From assembly GCA_001579985.1 (NCBI GenBank), contig LRSR01014619.1, positions 1 through 24,118 of the forward strand: 24,118 bases of DNA. The letters run 5' to 3'. The stretch is from Hypsibius dujardini. Its lineage: Eukaryota > Tardigrada > Eutardigrada > Parachela > Hypsibiidae. Below the pieces are notes generated by a model. That model had not been told where the DNA came from. It was given only the letters and a program-made list of their open reading frames with translations, and searched no databases. This document shows positions 11,422-22,149 of this stretch, piece after piece (the stretch's first letter is position 1; each line of letters opens with the position of its first letter). Made by a program: the position numbers and the translations under genes.

Positions 11422-12261
11422 GTTGTTCCGAGAGCAGGGATAGCAGGGATCGCTGAAAAACAATCGGTGATTTTGGGAAGAAAATCGTGAAGTTTGTTGT
11501 GGATTTATTATGGGGATGCCGCACGCGCAGCAATCAACCCTGCGGAGCGGACCGAACATAACCACGAAAGTGTGCGGAGCGGACAGGAAGTTCAGTTCGT
11601 TTCGTTTTAAGTCATATGTTCCAGATTGCCAATAACAGTACCAGGCAAACGCTATGGGTTGCATCGCTACATGGGTTGAATCGGTCGGGTGGCAGAGGGC
11701 GCCACAAGTGTAAATTGTAAACGACACTCATTCAATTTACACTTGTGGCGCCCTCTGCCACCCGACCGATTCAACCCATGTAGCAATTCAACCCATAGTG
11801 TTTCCTGGTAGCAATACCAACCCTTCCTGGCAGAGTGGCAGCCCACCGGCAAATTAATCCGGCATCTGTTATTAGGGGGTTTTCTTTGAATTCAAATGTA
11901 AAAATTCTCTTAACTTTCACTTTCACTTACTCCGCAGATGGAACATAGAGCTAAGTGGAAAAATTAATCAACTGACATGAGCTGAGCTGACCGGTTCTCT
12001 TGGCTGGTAAGGCAACTGCAACTGTAAAATGTAATGTCTGGTACGCCAGCAGGTTAAAAAAGATCCAAACCCAGTTTATGATTTTACAAAAAGACTAATC
12101 GACCACAGCTGGTCACTGAATATATTCATGCTCTTGGCGGCATATGCGAAATGAAGTGAAGACAAATCACTGTCGTTTCGCAATAAGAGTGGCCGACGGT
12201 ACCAAACCTGCAACACCAAACGGCACAATTATACAACATTAGTTTTCAGTGTCGCGTGAGG
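11422..12261. other. Intergenic region between C1QBP and UBXN1, with a foldback element
   Basis: These 840 bp contain the C1QBP promoter and the UBXN1 3' UTR, both on the minus strand. The main visible structure is the inverted-repeat element at 11635-11812, listed separately, about 214 bp upstream of the C1QBP ATG. I found no convincing AATAAA for UBXN1 and no gene. Confidence 0.5.
11635..11812. mobile_element. Near-perfect foldback (MITE-like) element
   Basis: Arms 11652-11716 and 11734-11798 are 65 bp each and reverse-complementary at 63 of 65 positions by hand count, with a 17-bp loop. The complementarity continues less perfectly outward (TACCAGGCAAACGCTATGG against TACCAGGAAACACTATGG), taking the unit to about 178 bp. 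AATA stands at both ends (11631-11634 and 11813-11816), a candidate target duplication. It has no coding capacity. It is best explained as a non-autonomous foldback or MITE; the high arm identity suggests recent insertion or gene conversion. A transcribed copy would fold into a long hairpin. Confidence 0.8.
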
Positions 12262-13814
12262 TCAAACCGCAAAGCTGAGTTCAAACTGATTACCAAGAGC
12301 TGAAAGGGGTGCTAGCATGTCTTCGTCGGTAAAGTCGCGGCGCGGGAACGTCGTCATCAATCCAAACGGTGAGCTCTCCCCGTCCTTGCGGTTGAGCTGC
12401 GCGTACAGACGCACAGACCCCAGAGGCTCGTTCACGCCAAATGTCTGAGTAAGTGGGGTACCATCCATCATTCGAATCTGCAGAAGACAATGTACATATG
12501 AACTAATAAAGTTTCGCAGCCTCAATGGGAAGAAGAAGAAGCCGTAAAAACTTAATTGTGGTAAACTGAAAGAACAATCCCACAAAACCATCAAAAACAG
12601 AAATCTAACTACATTGTCCCGGTACCTGGATACGAGTCTGAGTATGGTTGCCACTGCCAGAAGGAGCGGCAAATGCAGCAGATACTGTCGTGCGCGACAG
12701 GGAATCGGAGGTCGGAAGGCCGGCAGCCTTGTCTTTCTCCGCGTTCTTCTCAGCCTCCTTCTTCAACCGATCTTCCGCAATCACGTCCAGGATGCGCTGG
12801 CGAGCCTTCTTATCATCATCCTTCTCCTTCTTGCGCTCAGCGGCATATCGCACCATTTCAGCTTGATGAGCCTTATCGCGGGCATCTTGGATTTCCTTGC
12901 CGGAAAGGCGACGGTTCTTCTCCCGTTCGATTTCCGCCTTGCGCTCCTGTTCGGCTATTTCGGCGCGACGTTTCACGCGACGCTCCTCCAGCCTTTTGGC
13001 TTGTTCTTCCAGCTCTTCCGGTGTGAGATTCAGTCGAACGGTCTCCGAGTCACCTCGGACATCACCTACAGACAAAATTAACCAGTTTTGCCATTTCAAC
13101 GAAACCTAAACCGCTACACGAACACAAACTAAAAGTGACTCATTCATTAGCTTCAGAAAAAAATAATAGGGTGAATGCGAAAATATAAATAATTCTTGCC
13201 ACTACTTCTGCACATATTCAACTGCATAACCCGAATCTTTTCCGCTCGACAATCGATATATTTAACAATATTTAATTAGTCCCGGATTGATTAAGATCTA
13301 ATCGATCAATCAACTAAGCGCATATACCCAAACAATCAAACATTTTGTTCACCAATCAGACAGTGTATTATCCGTTTTACTGACAAATTTCCGAAAGAAG
13401 AAACTGCTTTCACACTAAGCACCTTCTGCGCTAGATGATCCGTCATCATCCGGATGAGCCAATATCCTGAAGATAAACAGTTTCAAAGTAAAACAATAGT
13501 TAAATATTCAAGCAAACGTTTGCAAGACCAGATAGAAAAGAAAGGAAAATTGTTTACCATTCCATGGCCGCCTCCACGGAAGTGCTACCAGTAACACGCA
13601 GCGCCTTCTCCCTGCGCGCAAAAAAAAAGGAAAATTTGAATTGGAAAATGGAACCCGCAACACGGACACATCAACAGCAAGCAGCACTCAACGACGCCAG
13701 GCTGAACTTCTGCAGAAGTGGATGGGGAAAATGATCAATTAATACGTACGCTTTTGTCCGTTCAAATCCCATTTCCATGAGAAATCCCAGCTGCGGATGA
13801 TCGGCGGACGCCAT
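12262..13814 (-). CDS. UBXN1: UBX domain-containing protein 1 (SAKS1-like, UBA + coiled coil + UBX)
   Basis: UBXN1 binds ubiquitin chains through its UBA domain and the AAA ATPase p97/VCP through its UBX domain, acting as a cofactor in cytosolic and ER-linked protein degradation. Five exons join in frame: 13814-13750, 13611-13558, 13466-13423, 13065-12626 and 12477-12262, encoding 272 residues (human 297). The UBA domain (~residues 5-45) reads FLMEMGFERTKAEKAL then VEAAMEW, with the conserved MGF loop. Residues ~65-165 are a highly charged Glu/Lys/Arg coiled coil (EELEEQAKRLEERRVKRRA). The UBX domain (~200-272) starts IRMMDGTPLTQTF and keeps the p97-contacting FPR loop at 245-247 (TTFPRRDF). 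The short N-terminal exons were fixed by phase matching and by the split tryptophan of AAMEW. The gene is head to head with UBE2K. Confidence 0.94.
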
Positions 13815-14305
13815 TTCTTATAGCTGGCCGTGAATCAACGCCGACCACTACTGAGTAATCAACTTTTAAACTGCAGGACGAGCAAACGTGAAATCGAAAT
13901 GACGAAGTAAAAATTTTGGGCAAGTTTGTAAGCGAACAGTGCCAGCTAAATTCCGAAACGTTGTGATCAAACTTTTCGCACGAGATGCCAAATGACGTGT
14001 TAGAGCGTTGCAAGTTGGAACGCTGACTGTTAACGCATGGAACTGCTTTGGCTAAATTTCCAATGTGAGCCAAATCGTGTCCCAAATTCGAGCCAGTTTT
14101 GAGCAGTGTTCTTTTGCGAGTTGTGACTGCATTAGATTTATGTTTTACCAAAATTCATTGCGGTCCCAAATATTTGTTCGGGATTGAGAAAAACCGTCTA
14201 CCCGACCGATGAGGGCGTCTTAATCATTTCCGATTTCTACTTCCGAAGTTTATTCCCGACTACACCTACACACAAAGCTTGCGGATCCGTTGCTTACTAG
14301 TAGCA
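13815..14305. promoter_or_regulatory. Head-to-head intergenic region, UBXN1 / UBE2K
   Basis: The two start codons lie 491 bp apart on opposite strands, so this interval must contain both promoters and both 5' UTRs and may act bidirectionally. I see no strong TATA box. The open frame crossing it on the minus strand has no recognisable product. The shared-regulation idea is inference from position. Confidence 0.5.
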
Positions 14306-15108
14306 ATGGCGACCAATATGGCAAACACCCGGATCCAACGTGAGTTGGCGGAGGTGGCTAGGGCCAGTGATTCAGAGAAAGGAATAGTTAGTTTAGAAGC
14401 CCTGGACGGAAGGCTGGATCATTTACTTGTAAGTGCAATTAAATGGATCTTGTACTGTAAATCAGACAAAATGGTCTCATTAAAGTCAGTGTGAAGAGTG
14501 TTTGATCGATTGATTGTTATTCGCGATCATGGTGCATCGCTTGTCGAGCTGATTGATTGATTGATTGCTGCAATCGGACAATTGATTGAAGAAATTTGTT
14601 TGACACGACTCCATGTTTTTCCTCTCCTTTCTCAGGGGGTCATCATGGGTCCTCCAGGTTCGCCATACGACGGAGGCACGTTCAAGTTGGACATTCATAT
14701 TCCCGTGGAATATCCCTTCAAACCACCTATCATCAAATTCGCCACCAAAGTCTGGCACCCGAATGTCTCCTCGGCCAGTGGAGCCATCTGCCTGGACATC
14801 CTGAAGACAAAGTTAGCGTTGCATTTTTGTACGCCACACGCTCTTCCTACTAGCAGACATTTATAACGGTTTTCACACCTCCAGGATAACAGATCTATTT
14901 GGTGGCATTTCAGGATTTTTTTATATTTTTAGTTGGGCTGCCGCTATGACATTGCGAACCGTGATGATTTCCATTCAGGCTCTTTTAGGTTCCCCGGTAA
15001 GCCTTCCAGATACTCTAGATGCTGGGCGAGTCGCTCTTTTCACTGAATCGATAGTGAATTAATTGTACTTATGAACGTTGCGATACCCCGCGTAGTTAAA
15101 GGATTGAT

Positions 15109-15157
<49 letters not shown>

Positions 15158-15489
15158 AGTAGTTTAGAGTTTCGCCTGTGTCAATTTGCGTTGAAATTTA
15201 TTGGTCCACTATGACATGCATCTGTTGACTGCTTTTCTATCTTCAGGTTGCCGACGATCCTCAGGACGCCATAGTGGCGGGTCAGTTCAAATCCCAGCGT
15301 TCACTTTTTGATCAAACCGCACGATATTGGGCCCATATTCACGCTGGCGCTCCGACATCGGTCGCCGTGATGGACCAGAAGGTTGCTCAAATGGTCCAGA
15401 TGGGCTTCCGAGAGAGCGACGTCCAGGATAATCTTTCGTGGAACGGATGGGATGTTGAGAAAGCCTTGGAAAAGCTCGCGCCTGGTTGA
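14306..15489 (+). CDS. UBE2K: Ubiquitin-conjugating enzyme E2 K (UBC fold + C-terminal UBA)
   Basis: This E2 accepts ubiquitin from E1 on a catalytic cysteine and builds mainly K48-linked chains with E3 partners. Four exons, 14306-14428, 14636-14811, 14933-14996 and 15247-15489, join in frame to give 201 residues (human 200). The UBC domain shows RIQRELAEV at the N-terminus, [17 protein letters not shown], the HPN motif (82-84) and catalytic Cys93 in SGAICLDIL, followed by [10 protein letters not shown] and [19 protein letters not shown] domain closes the protein ([14 protein letters not shown] to [13 protein letters not shown]), the hallmark of the UBE2K/Ubc1 class. The N-terminal segment between helix 1 and the PPG loop is more divergent than the rest. 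Exon 2 ends at a GTTAGC donor, splitting Asn of LKTNW. The start is the ATG in AGCAATGG; a second Met follows four codons later. Confidence 0.97.
15102..15157. repeat. (ATTG)n microsatellite in UBE2K intron 3
   Basis: About 13 nearly perfect GATT/ATTG units lie in the intron 14997-15246. A shorter, interrupted tract is in intron 1 of the same gene (about 14502-14590). Confidence 0.95.
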
Positions 15490-16833
15490 ATTGCGGACTG
15501 TACCCATTTTGTAGCCAAAGTGAATGGTTTTGGATCGAACGGAAAATGAAAATGAGTTGAGTTGAGAAAATGTTTTGGAAAATCAGTTTCAAGCGCCGCC
15601 TTGCTTGTACTGCTTCGGCGACCAGTTTTGAATTTATTAGCAGCACAAAAACTTCCTAGATTGATGCTGCGGTGATTTTGAATTAACTTGCAATTTGATC
15701 GAACGCATGTCTGTATACAGTACTGCCGCGATTAAACCGGTCGCTTTAGCCGCGCCTCCGTCACACGCGCCTCTGTGTTGAGTGAGCACACACACACACT
15801 CACACTCACACAGGTCGAATGCGCTGCCCGGGGAAAAAAGTGACCGGTTTAATCGCGGCAGTACAGTACAGTATCTGTCTGGTTCGAGGATAACGTGATG
15901 AAGTAAATCAAGAGCTGTGCTAGAAATGCAAACTATCTCTTGTAGTTACTTGCCGGTGCCTCATGGATACTAGCATGACGTGATGACCATTGAATATCGC
16001 GACGTTTGTCTGTTGTCTGCCGGATTTTCAATTTCTTTGGGATCTGTGAATGTGTATGCCTGTGAATATGGTCGGTGATGGGAACCAGTAGACAACTTCC
16101 TTGCTGTTCCCTGTCGGCAAAGCTCTGCTGACAATACCAACCGTTCTTTCCTTTCCTTGACAATCCACCAATCAAACGACTTCTGGAACGTTTAAATCTA
16201 AAACCCTTGCCGAATTTCAATAAGTTGCGCGTTAATAATCCAGGACTAGCAGCATAACGACGCGGCATCCATTATCAGTACAAACATGCCGATTGGAATT
16301 TCGAAATGATTTTGGCAGTAATAAAACAGGAATAAAAATCATCCGACAGGGGACGCGCCTGCGCGCCTGGGTCACAGAAGAAGGGGAGAGACCGAAGCAG
16401 ACAGGCGAACGCCACACCTTAATTTTATGGTGAATGGTTGGAGCAGCCTGTCTGCCTGCATGCCCACTATGAATGAGTGAGTGAGTGTGGTGGAATGAAT
16501 GAAGGGGACTCTGCAGGCCAAGACGGGCGCTTGTGTTGTGTGTGTGTGTGCTTTGTTGTGCTTTCTCGCACTTTTTCTCCACTTACTCCCGAAACATATG
16601 GCTCGCTGGAGTCCCGCTAAACCAGCAGTGCCCTGAAATGGGAGAAATTTTACGCGATTTTCAGTGTCCGTTTTGTACTATCCTGCTGACGAGAAACGGA
16701 AAGGGAGGAAATCGGAAGTGAAATATCCTTGCGGAAAGGGAAAATGTTCAACCTGCCTGCTTCGAGTCTGGCTGGGACGAGCTCCCAAACACGCCATATC
16801 TCCACTCCCGCCACCTTTCCCAAGGTCAACAAT
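15490..16833. other. Intergenic region UBE2K to NF1
   Basis: This 1.3-kb interval holds the UBE2K 3' UTR and the NF1 promoter and 5' leader, both plus strand. It contains the MITE at 15718-15866, two plus-strand AATAAA hexamers (16320-16325, 16331-16336) that could end UBE2K, and a short (TG)n run near 16533-16555. Minus-strand open frames here show no family resemblance and are not called as genes. Confidence 0.5.
15718..15866. mobile_element. 149-bp MITE with ~30-bp terminal inverted repeats and TA flanks
   Basis: The left end CAGTACTGCCGCGATTAA and following bases to ~15747 are reverse-complementary to the right end (about 15838-15866). The inner CCGGTC is shared and I count two mismatches in about 30 bases. 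A TA dinucleotide flanks each end (15716-15717 and 15867-15868), as expected for Tc1/mariner/pogo-type insertion. The interior is non-coding and has a short CA-rich run (about 15789-15813). Superfamily assignment is inference from the TA duplication and the CAGT-type terminus. Confidence 0.8.
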
Positions 16834-19800
16834 ATGGGCTCGCAGAAGCCCGAAGTGTGGGTGCAGTCGCTCATCAATCGATTTGAGGAGCAGGTAACCG
16901 TAAAAGAAAACAAGCGAAGCGAATTAGTAAAAATATATATTAATCTTCATATGAAAATCATTAATTTGAATTTAATTCTAATGAACTCTAAGTACCCAAA
17001 TGACGAGTATACCGTAGGTATTGGTTTTAATGATCTAGAATTATTTTGGAGCGTGTATATCCTGATGATTTGTGTGAGTCCACGCGTCGTTTATAAAACA
17101 AATTGCCTATACTGGAATCCTCCGATTGATTGTGTGATCATGTGTAATCGTTTTGACCGATGGAGTGTTCGGTTGATTGATAGGTTGATTGATAGGTTAT
17201 TAACAGCTGCGCGGAACTGGCACTAATTGTTTCTTTGGGCAAAGCCGAGTGAAGTGATAGGCGCTTACCAAAAACGGATAAAAAAGGTCCAAATTAGACT
17301 CTTTAAAACTTGACGAATTTTAGTCATTTCTTATCCTTGTATAAGTTAATGTAATCTAGTTTCCTTTACTGTAAAGTTGCTTGATTAACTACTTCGGATA
17401 CTTTCTTTCACCGCCGCCTGAGGCTTGATCGTTGAATTTAGTTACTTTGGTAATTTGCTATTTTTATTTTTATTTTAGTAACGTATTTTCTGGTGCAAAC
17501 GTTTTTTTGGATAAAGTTAGTTTTTGTGATAATGATTTTTTTCTACTGCGAGAAATAATTTGGTCCATCTCTGTTTATATTGTTTTTGTAGTAATAATAT
17601 TGATATACACTGCACAAGAACTTTTTTGTCTAATGAATTTTTGAATTAATTTTTTTATTGGAGTTAGATTTCGGCCTTCGGAGGCGGTATTGATTTTCAC
17701 GATTTCTTGCGGCTTTCCGGGTGTGGCCTTTGCCTTTATGCAATGAAAAATGTTATCCGACCTTGAAGAGGGCGCGATCGATTTTTCCCCTTCCCCTGTT
17801 GTGGCAATGAAATGTTCTCCCGAAAAACACTCCTTTCTTTTTCCGCCGGTGCGGGGTATGTTGGTGCTCATGTTGCAGAATAAAAATCGATAAAAATCCG
17901 CGCCGACGCAAAAAATACAGTCATAAAATCGGCCAAGATTATCTGCTGCAAATCTTCCGCGAGATTCGATCTAAAAATAATAATAATAATAGATCGATAA
18001 ATAAATAATTATTATCATTTTCAAGCCCATTAAGCCATATGGGCTTACTCGGCTTAATAATAATAATTGACGCAAATTGAACTGAATTTCAATGCATCTG
18101 CCAATCGTAATCACACCACTCATGTTAAATTTGAGTTTTAGCGAATTATTTCTACACGTGCAATATACAAATAATCTTATCCAAAAAACTTTATAATTGA
18201 ATAATATGAATAAGTATTATATAAAAAAATATTCAAAAATTTGAACGCCAGCAAAAAGCTTCAGGAAATTATTTTACATAGAAATAAATTTAAAATCGTA
18301 TTTTTACTAAAAAAATATTATTATTATTAAAAATTATTACTACTAAAAATTATTACTTTTATTACTGCATATTATGAGTCCTATACTTTTATATTCGTTA
18401 ATCTTCATTTCACAGAAGTTTTCTTCTTAATATTAATATTGCTTTATTCCGGTGTGTTTCAGTTACCGGTCAAAACCGGCATCCAGAGCATCACCTCACG
18501 CTCCACCCTGGAGCAGCAGAAAGAATATTTGATCAACATATCCCGCAGCAAATTCTCCCTGGTCATCCAAGGCCTCACCAAGATCCTCCAGAATGTCGCG
18601 TCGACCCGCATCTTCGGGGAAGACGCAGAGCGCTCCCTCATCGAATCGCAACTCATCATCCTCGACACGCTGGAGCAGTGCCTGGTCAACGGCCAACCCA
18701 AGGACACGCCGCGTGTGGAGGAGCAGAAATACGTGAACCTCCTCCTGCCGGAGATCTGCCAGTTCCTCAACATCGCCACCGATAATCCCATGCTGCTGCA
18801 GCTGAAACTCTCCGCCTCGAAAGTCCTCTTCGCGCTAAGTCTGAACAATTTCAATTCGATATTCAGTCGAATTTCGACGCGACTGTCGGCGCTCTCGATC
18901 TGCCCGGATGAGTGTGTGGAGTTGGGCGACGTGGAACTGATCCAGCACATCAACGTCGACCGGACGAATCTGGCGAAAGTGCTGAACGAGGTCATTTTGA
19001 AGTTTAAACTGCTGAAGAAGAATGTCCACATGTGTTTGATTATGTACCTGGAGAAGGCGATCTGGAACTTTATGGATACGTATCCGGAGGAGTTTATGAA
19101 TCAGCAAAAGGTGCCGGATGAGGATCTGGCGGATTCGTGTGAGAAACTCTTTGATCTATTAGACTTTTTTACGGAGGGGAACGTGAAGAAGAAAGCAGCG
19201 GCGTGGCCGTTGCAAATTATGCTGCTGATTCTGTCGCCGTGTGCACTGGGTAAGAAAACCGTTTAGTGTAGCAGAAATATGGTTAGATAGGCAGGCAAAG
19301 AGGCAAATAACTCATTTGGGGATGCAGAGGCGAAAAGCAAACATGTGGGCACTAACAGGTGCAGGGATACTATCTGGACATTGACAGATAGACAAACAGA
19401 CGAGTAGACAGGCAGATAGACAGACAGACAGACAGACATACAGACAGACAGACAGACAGACAGNCAGACACAGACACACAGACAGACAGACAGACACACA
19501 GACACACAGACACACAGACACACAGACAGACAGACAGACAGACAGACGTTAATTCTCATTGCCAGACAGGTAGGTGGCGGGTGTTAAGCCTTAGTTAACT
19601 TGATCTATTGTCGTTTCCTTTTTGCTTTCAGAGGAAGTCGCGAACGCTGACAGCGGGGCACCTTGCACAGCCAAGCACATGAAGAAGAAGCAGTTCGTCG
19701 ACGGGATGCGTAAAGCCCTCGCCGGTCACGCTGGATCGAAGCTCCTGACCGAAGGTGCCGGTGTGGCGTGCGTGAAGCTCTGCAAAGCCTCCACCTACAT

Positions 19801-21937
19801 CAGCAACAAGGACAGCACCAATGTGGTCTTCGGACTTGTCCAGACCGTCATCACCGAACTGAAAGGCCTCATCTTCAACCCGAACAAGCCCTTCTCCCGC
19901 GGCACCAACTACGATGTCGATCTCATGATTGATTGCTTCGTAGCGTTCTTCCACATCATGCCGCACAATCTGGACGTGCTGAAGATCTGCCTGAACCTGT
20001 CCGCATCACCGGTGTACCACTTTGTGCTGGTCAACGCGCTGCACCGGATTGCGACGCAGCCACGGCTGCCGTTTTGGCCGTCCATCGACGTGCTCTACAA
20101 CAAGGTGGCCGACCTCAGGACGCTCTTCATCGAGACGCTGACCTTTGTATGCCAAGGTAAGAGCTTGTGAAGTAACAGCCAGAGAAAGTAGCGATCTCGC
20201 TTGCATGCAAACTACAGCCTCTAACTAACCGGCGTAATCTTTTAGCAGGTACAGCTAACCCCGAAGCACACCACACTTCTTCCCCCATTGTTTGCCTTCG
20301 TTTTTCCTTTGCTAATTTCGTTTACGTAACTGAACTTGTGCCTTGGCATTTTGTTTGTTTATGAAGGGTGTGGCGGGGTACCTCCGGTGAAGTTCGCCCA
20401 TTCCCTGACACTGAAAGAGAAAGTCAGCACCTTGAAGTTCCGGGAGAAGACATCAGAGGAAGTGACCAGCTACAAATACCTGCTCGTCCATATTGTCAGA
20501 TTGATGAGCACGGATCCGATGCTGTTCCTCCACAATGCATCTAAACAGAATACGGAAATGTTGATTAACGGTAAAGTTCGAAGCACTATTTGCTGTACTG
20601 CATTCAGTATGGCTGTCTGTGTCTGTCTGTCTATTTGTCTATGTTTGTCTGTCTGTCTATTTGTCTATGGTTATCTGTCTGTCACGTGTCGAATCACCGT
20701 CACAGCTTTGATTTAACAAGTTTGCCATCACTTTTCAGGGTTGGTCTCGGTTGTGCATCAGAACTTCATATCGGATCTGGCGGAACAGGCCATGGAAGCT
20801 CTGCTGGTGCTGCATCAGCCGCCGCACATTATGCTGTGGAACTCAGACGCTCCGCTGCCCATGTTCTGGGATACGTCTTCGTCGGTGCTCTTCTCCATAT
20901 CCCAAAAACTGATCCAACATCAAATTGTCAACTACTGTGAGGTCCTCAAATGGCTGCGTGAAATTCTGAAATGCCGAAACGTCTTTCTCTTGCGTTACAA
21001 GGATGTTGCCAATCAAGGTACAGATACATCTGAACGACAACTTCCCAATAGCCTTTATGTAAATGTGTCTTGACAGTGCCCCGTTCTTTTCAGGAAGTAA
21101 CATTCCGATTGCCAGACAGGCTCAGATCAAGCTCGAGGTCGTTCTATTCATGTATCTATGGAGTATCGATATCGACGCCGGTAATAATAATGCCCATCAG
21201 TCGCTGTCAACAGAATATCCGCTTTACTTCTCTTTACTGTTTCCACTTGTAGTTCTGATTGCGATGTCCTGCTTCAAATCTCTGTGCGATGAAGTGGAAA
21301 TCCGCGCGACCGATGACTTCGCCGTCACCACGCTGCTGCCCAACTACCAAATCTACCAAGAATTATCAGCCGCCACTTCCTGTCTCACCACCGGTCGAGC
21401 TCAGCTTCAAAAGCGCATCATGAATCTCCTTCGGCGGATCGACAAAAACACCCCATCCATCCTGAGTGCTTGGGATGAGACTCACCTGTGCTGGGATGAG
21501 TCGCGGAAGTTCCTCTCCGGTTTCCCGAAGATCGGTGAACGACCTAGCAAGCGACGGACGTCTCACACCAGCAGCTCCTCGCCGGAGCACGAGCTGGAGG
21601 ACGTCTTCTCCGAGTGGCTGAATATGACGGGCTTCCTGTGTGCTCTCGGCGGGGTCAGCATTCAGAAGCGTCCGGCGGCGGCTAGGCCACTGTCGGCCAA
21701 CCTGCCGCCGAGCGAGTCGAGGAAGGTCAGCATCATCTCGGCTCAGAACAGCAATCAGGACTTGCAGTTCTGCCCGGTCACGCAGTTCTGTCGGTACATG
21801 CTAAATCTCCTGGTGTGCAACAACGAGAAATTCGGGCCAAAGATTCAGAAACATGTGAAAGAGGTAAGAATAGTGAAAGCGATTTTATGTCTCTTTCCAA
21901 TTCCCCTGTCCCTCTGTCAATCTGTCAATCTGTCAGT

Positions 21938-21969
<32 letters not shown>

Positions 21970-22023
21970 TTGTTTGTCTGTCTGTCTATCTGTCTGTCTG
22001 TCAATCTGTCTGTCAGTCAGTCA

Positions 22024-22069
<46 letters not shown>

Positions 22070-22116
22070 TTATCTGTCTGGCGTGTGTGTGTGTTACTCT
22101 GTCAATCTGTCTGTCA

Positions 22117-22149
<33 letters not shown>

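Noticed and set aside
16232-16582. Minus-strand frames upstream of NF1 (15933-16268, 16232-16582) as genes
   Set aside because: Low-complexity His/Thr/Ser-rich translations of repeat-like DNA with no recognisable domain or splice context.
20157-20366. Extra NF1 exon using an acceptor near 20246-20249
   Set aside because: The reading frame and the alignment (VCQ joined to GCGGVPPVKF) are satisfied by the acceptor before 20367, and no extra family sequence is missing.
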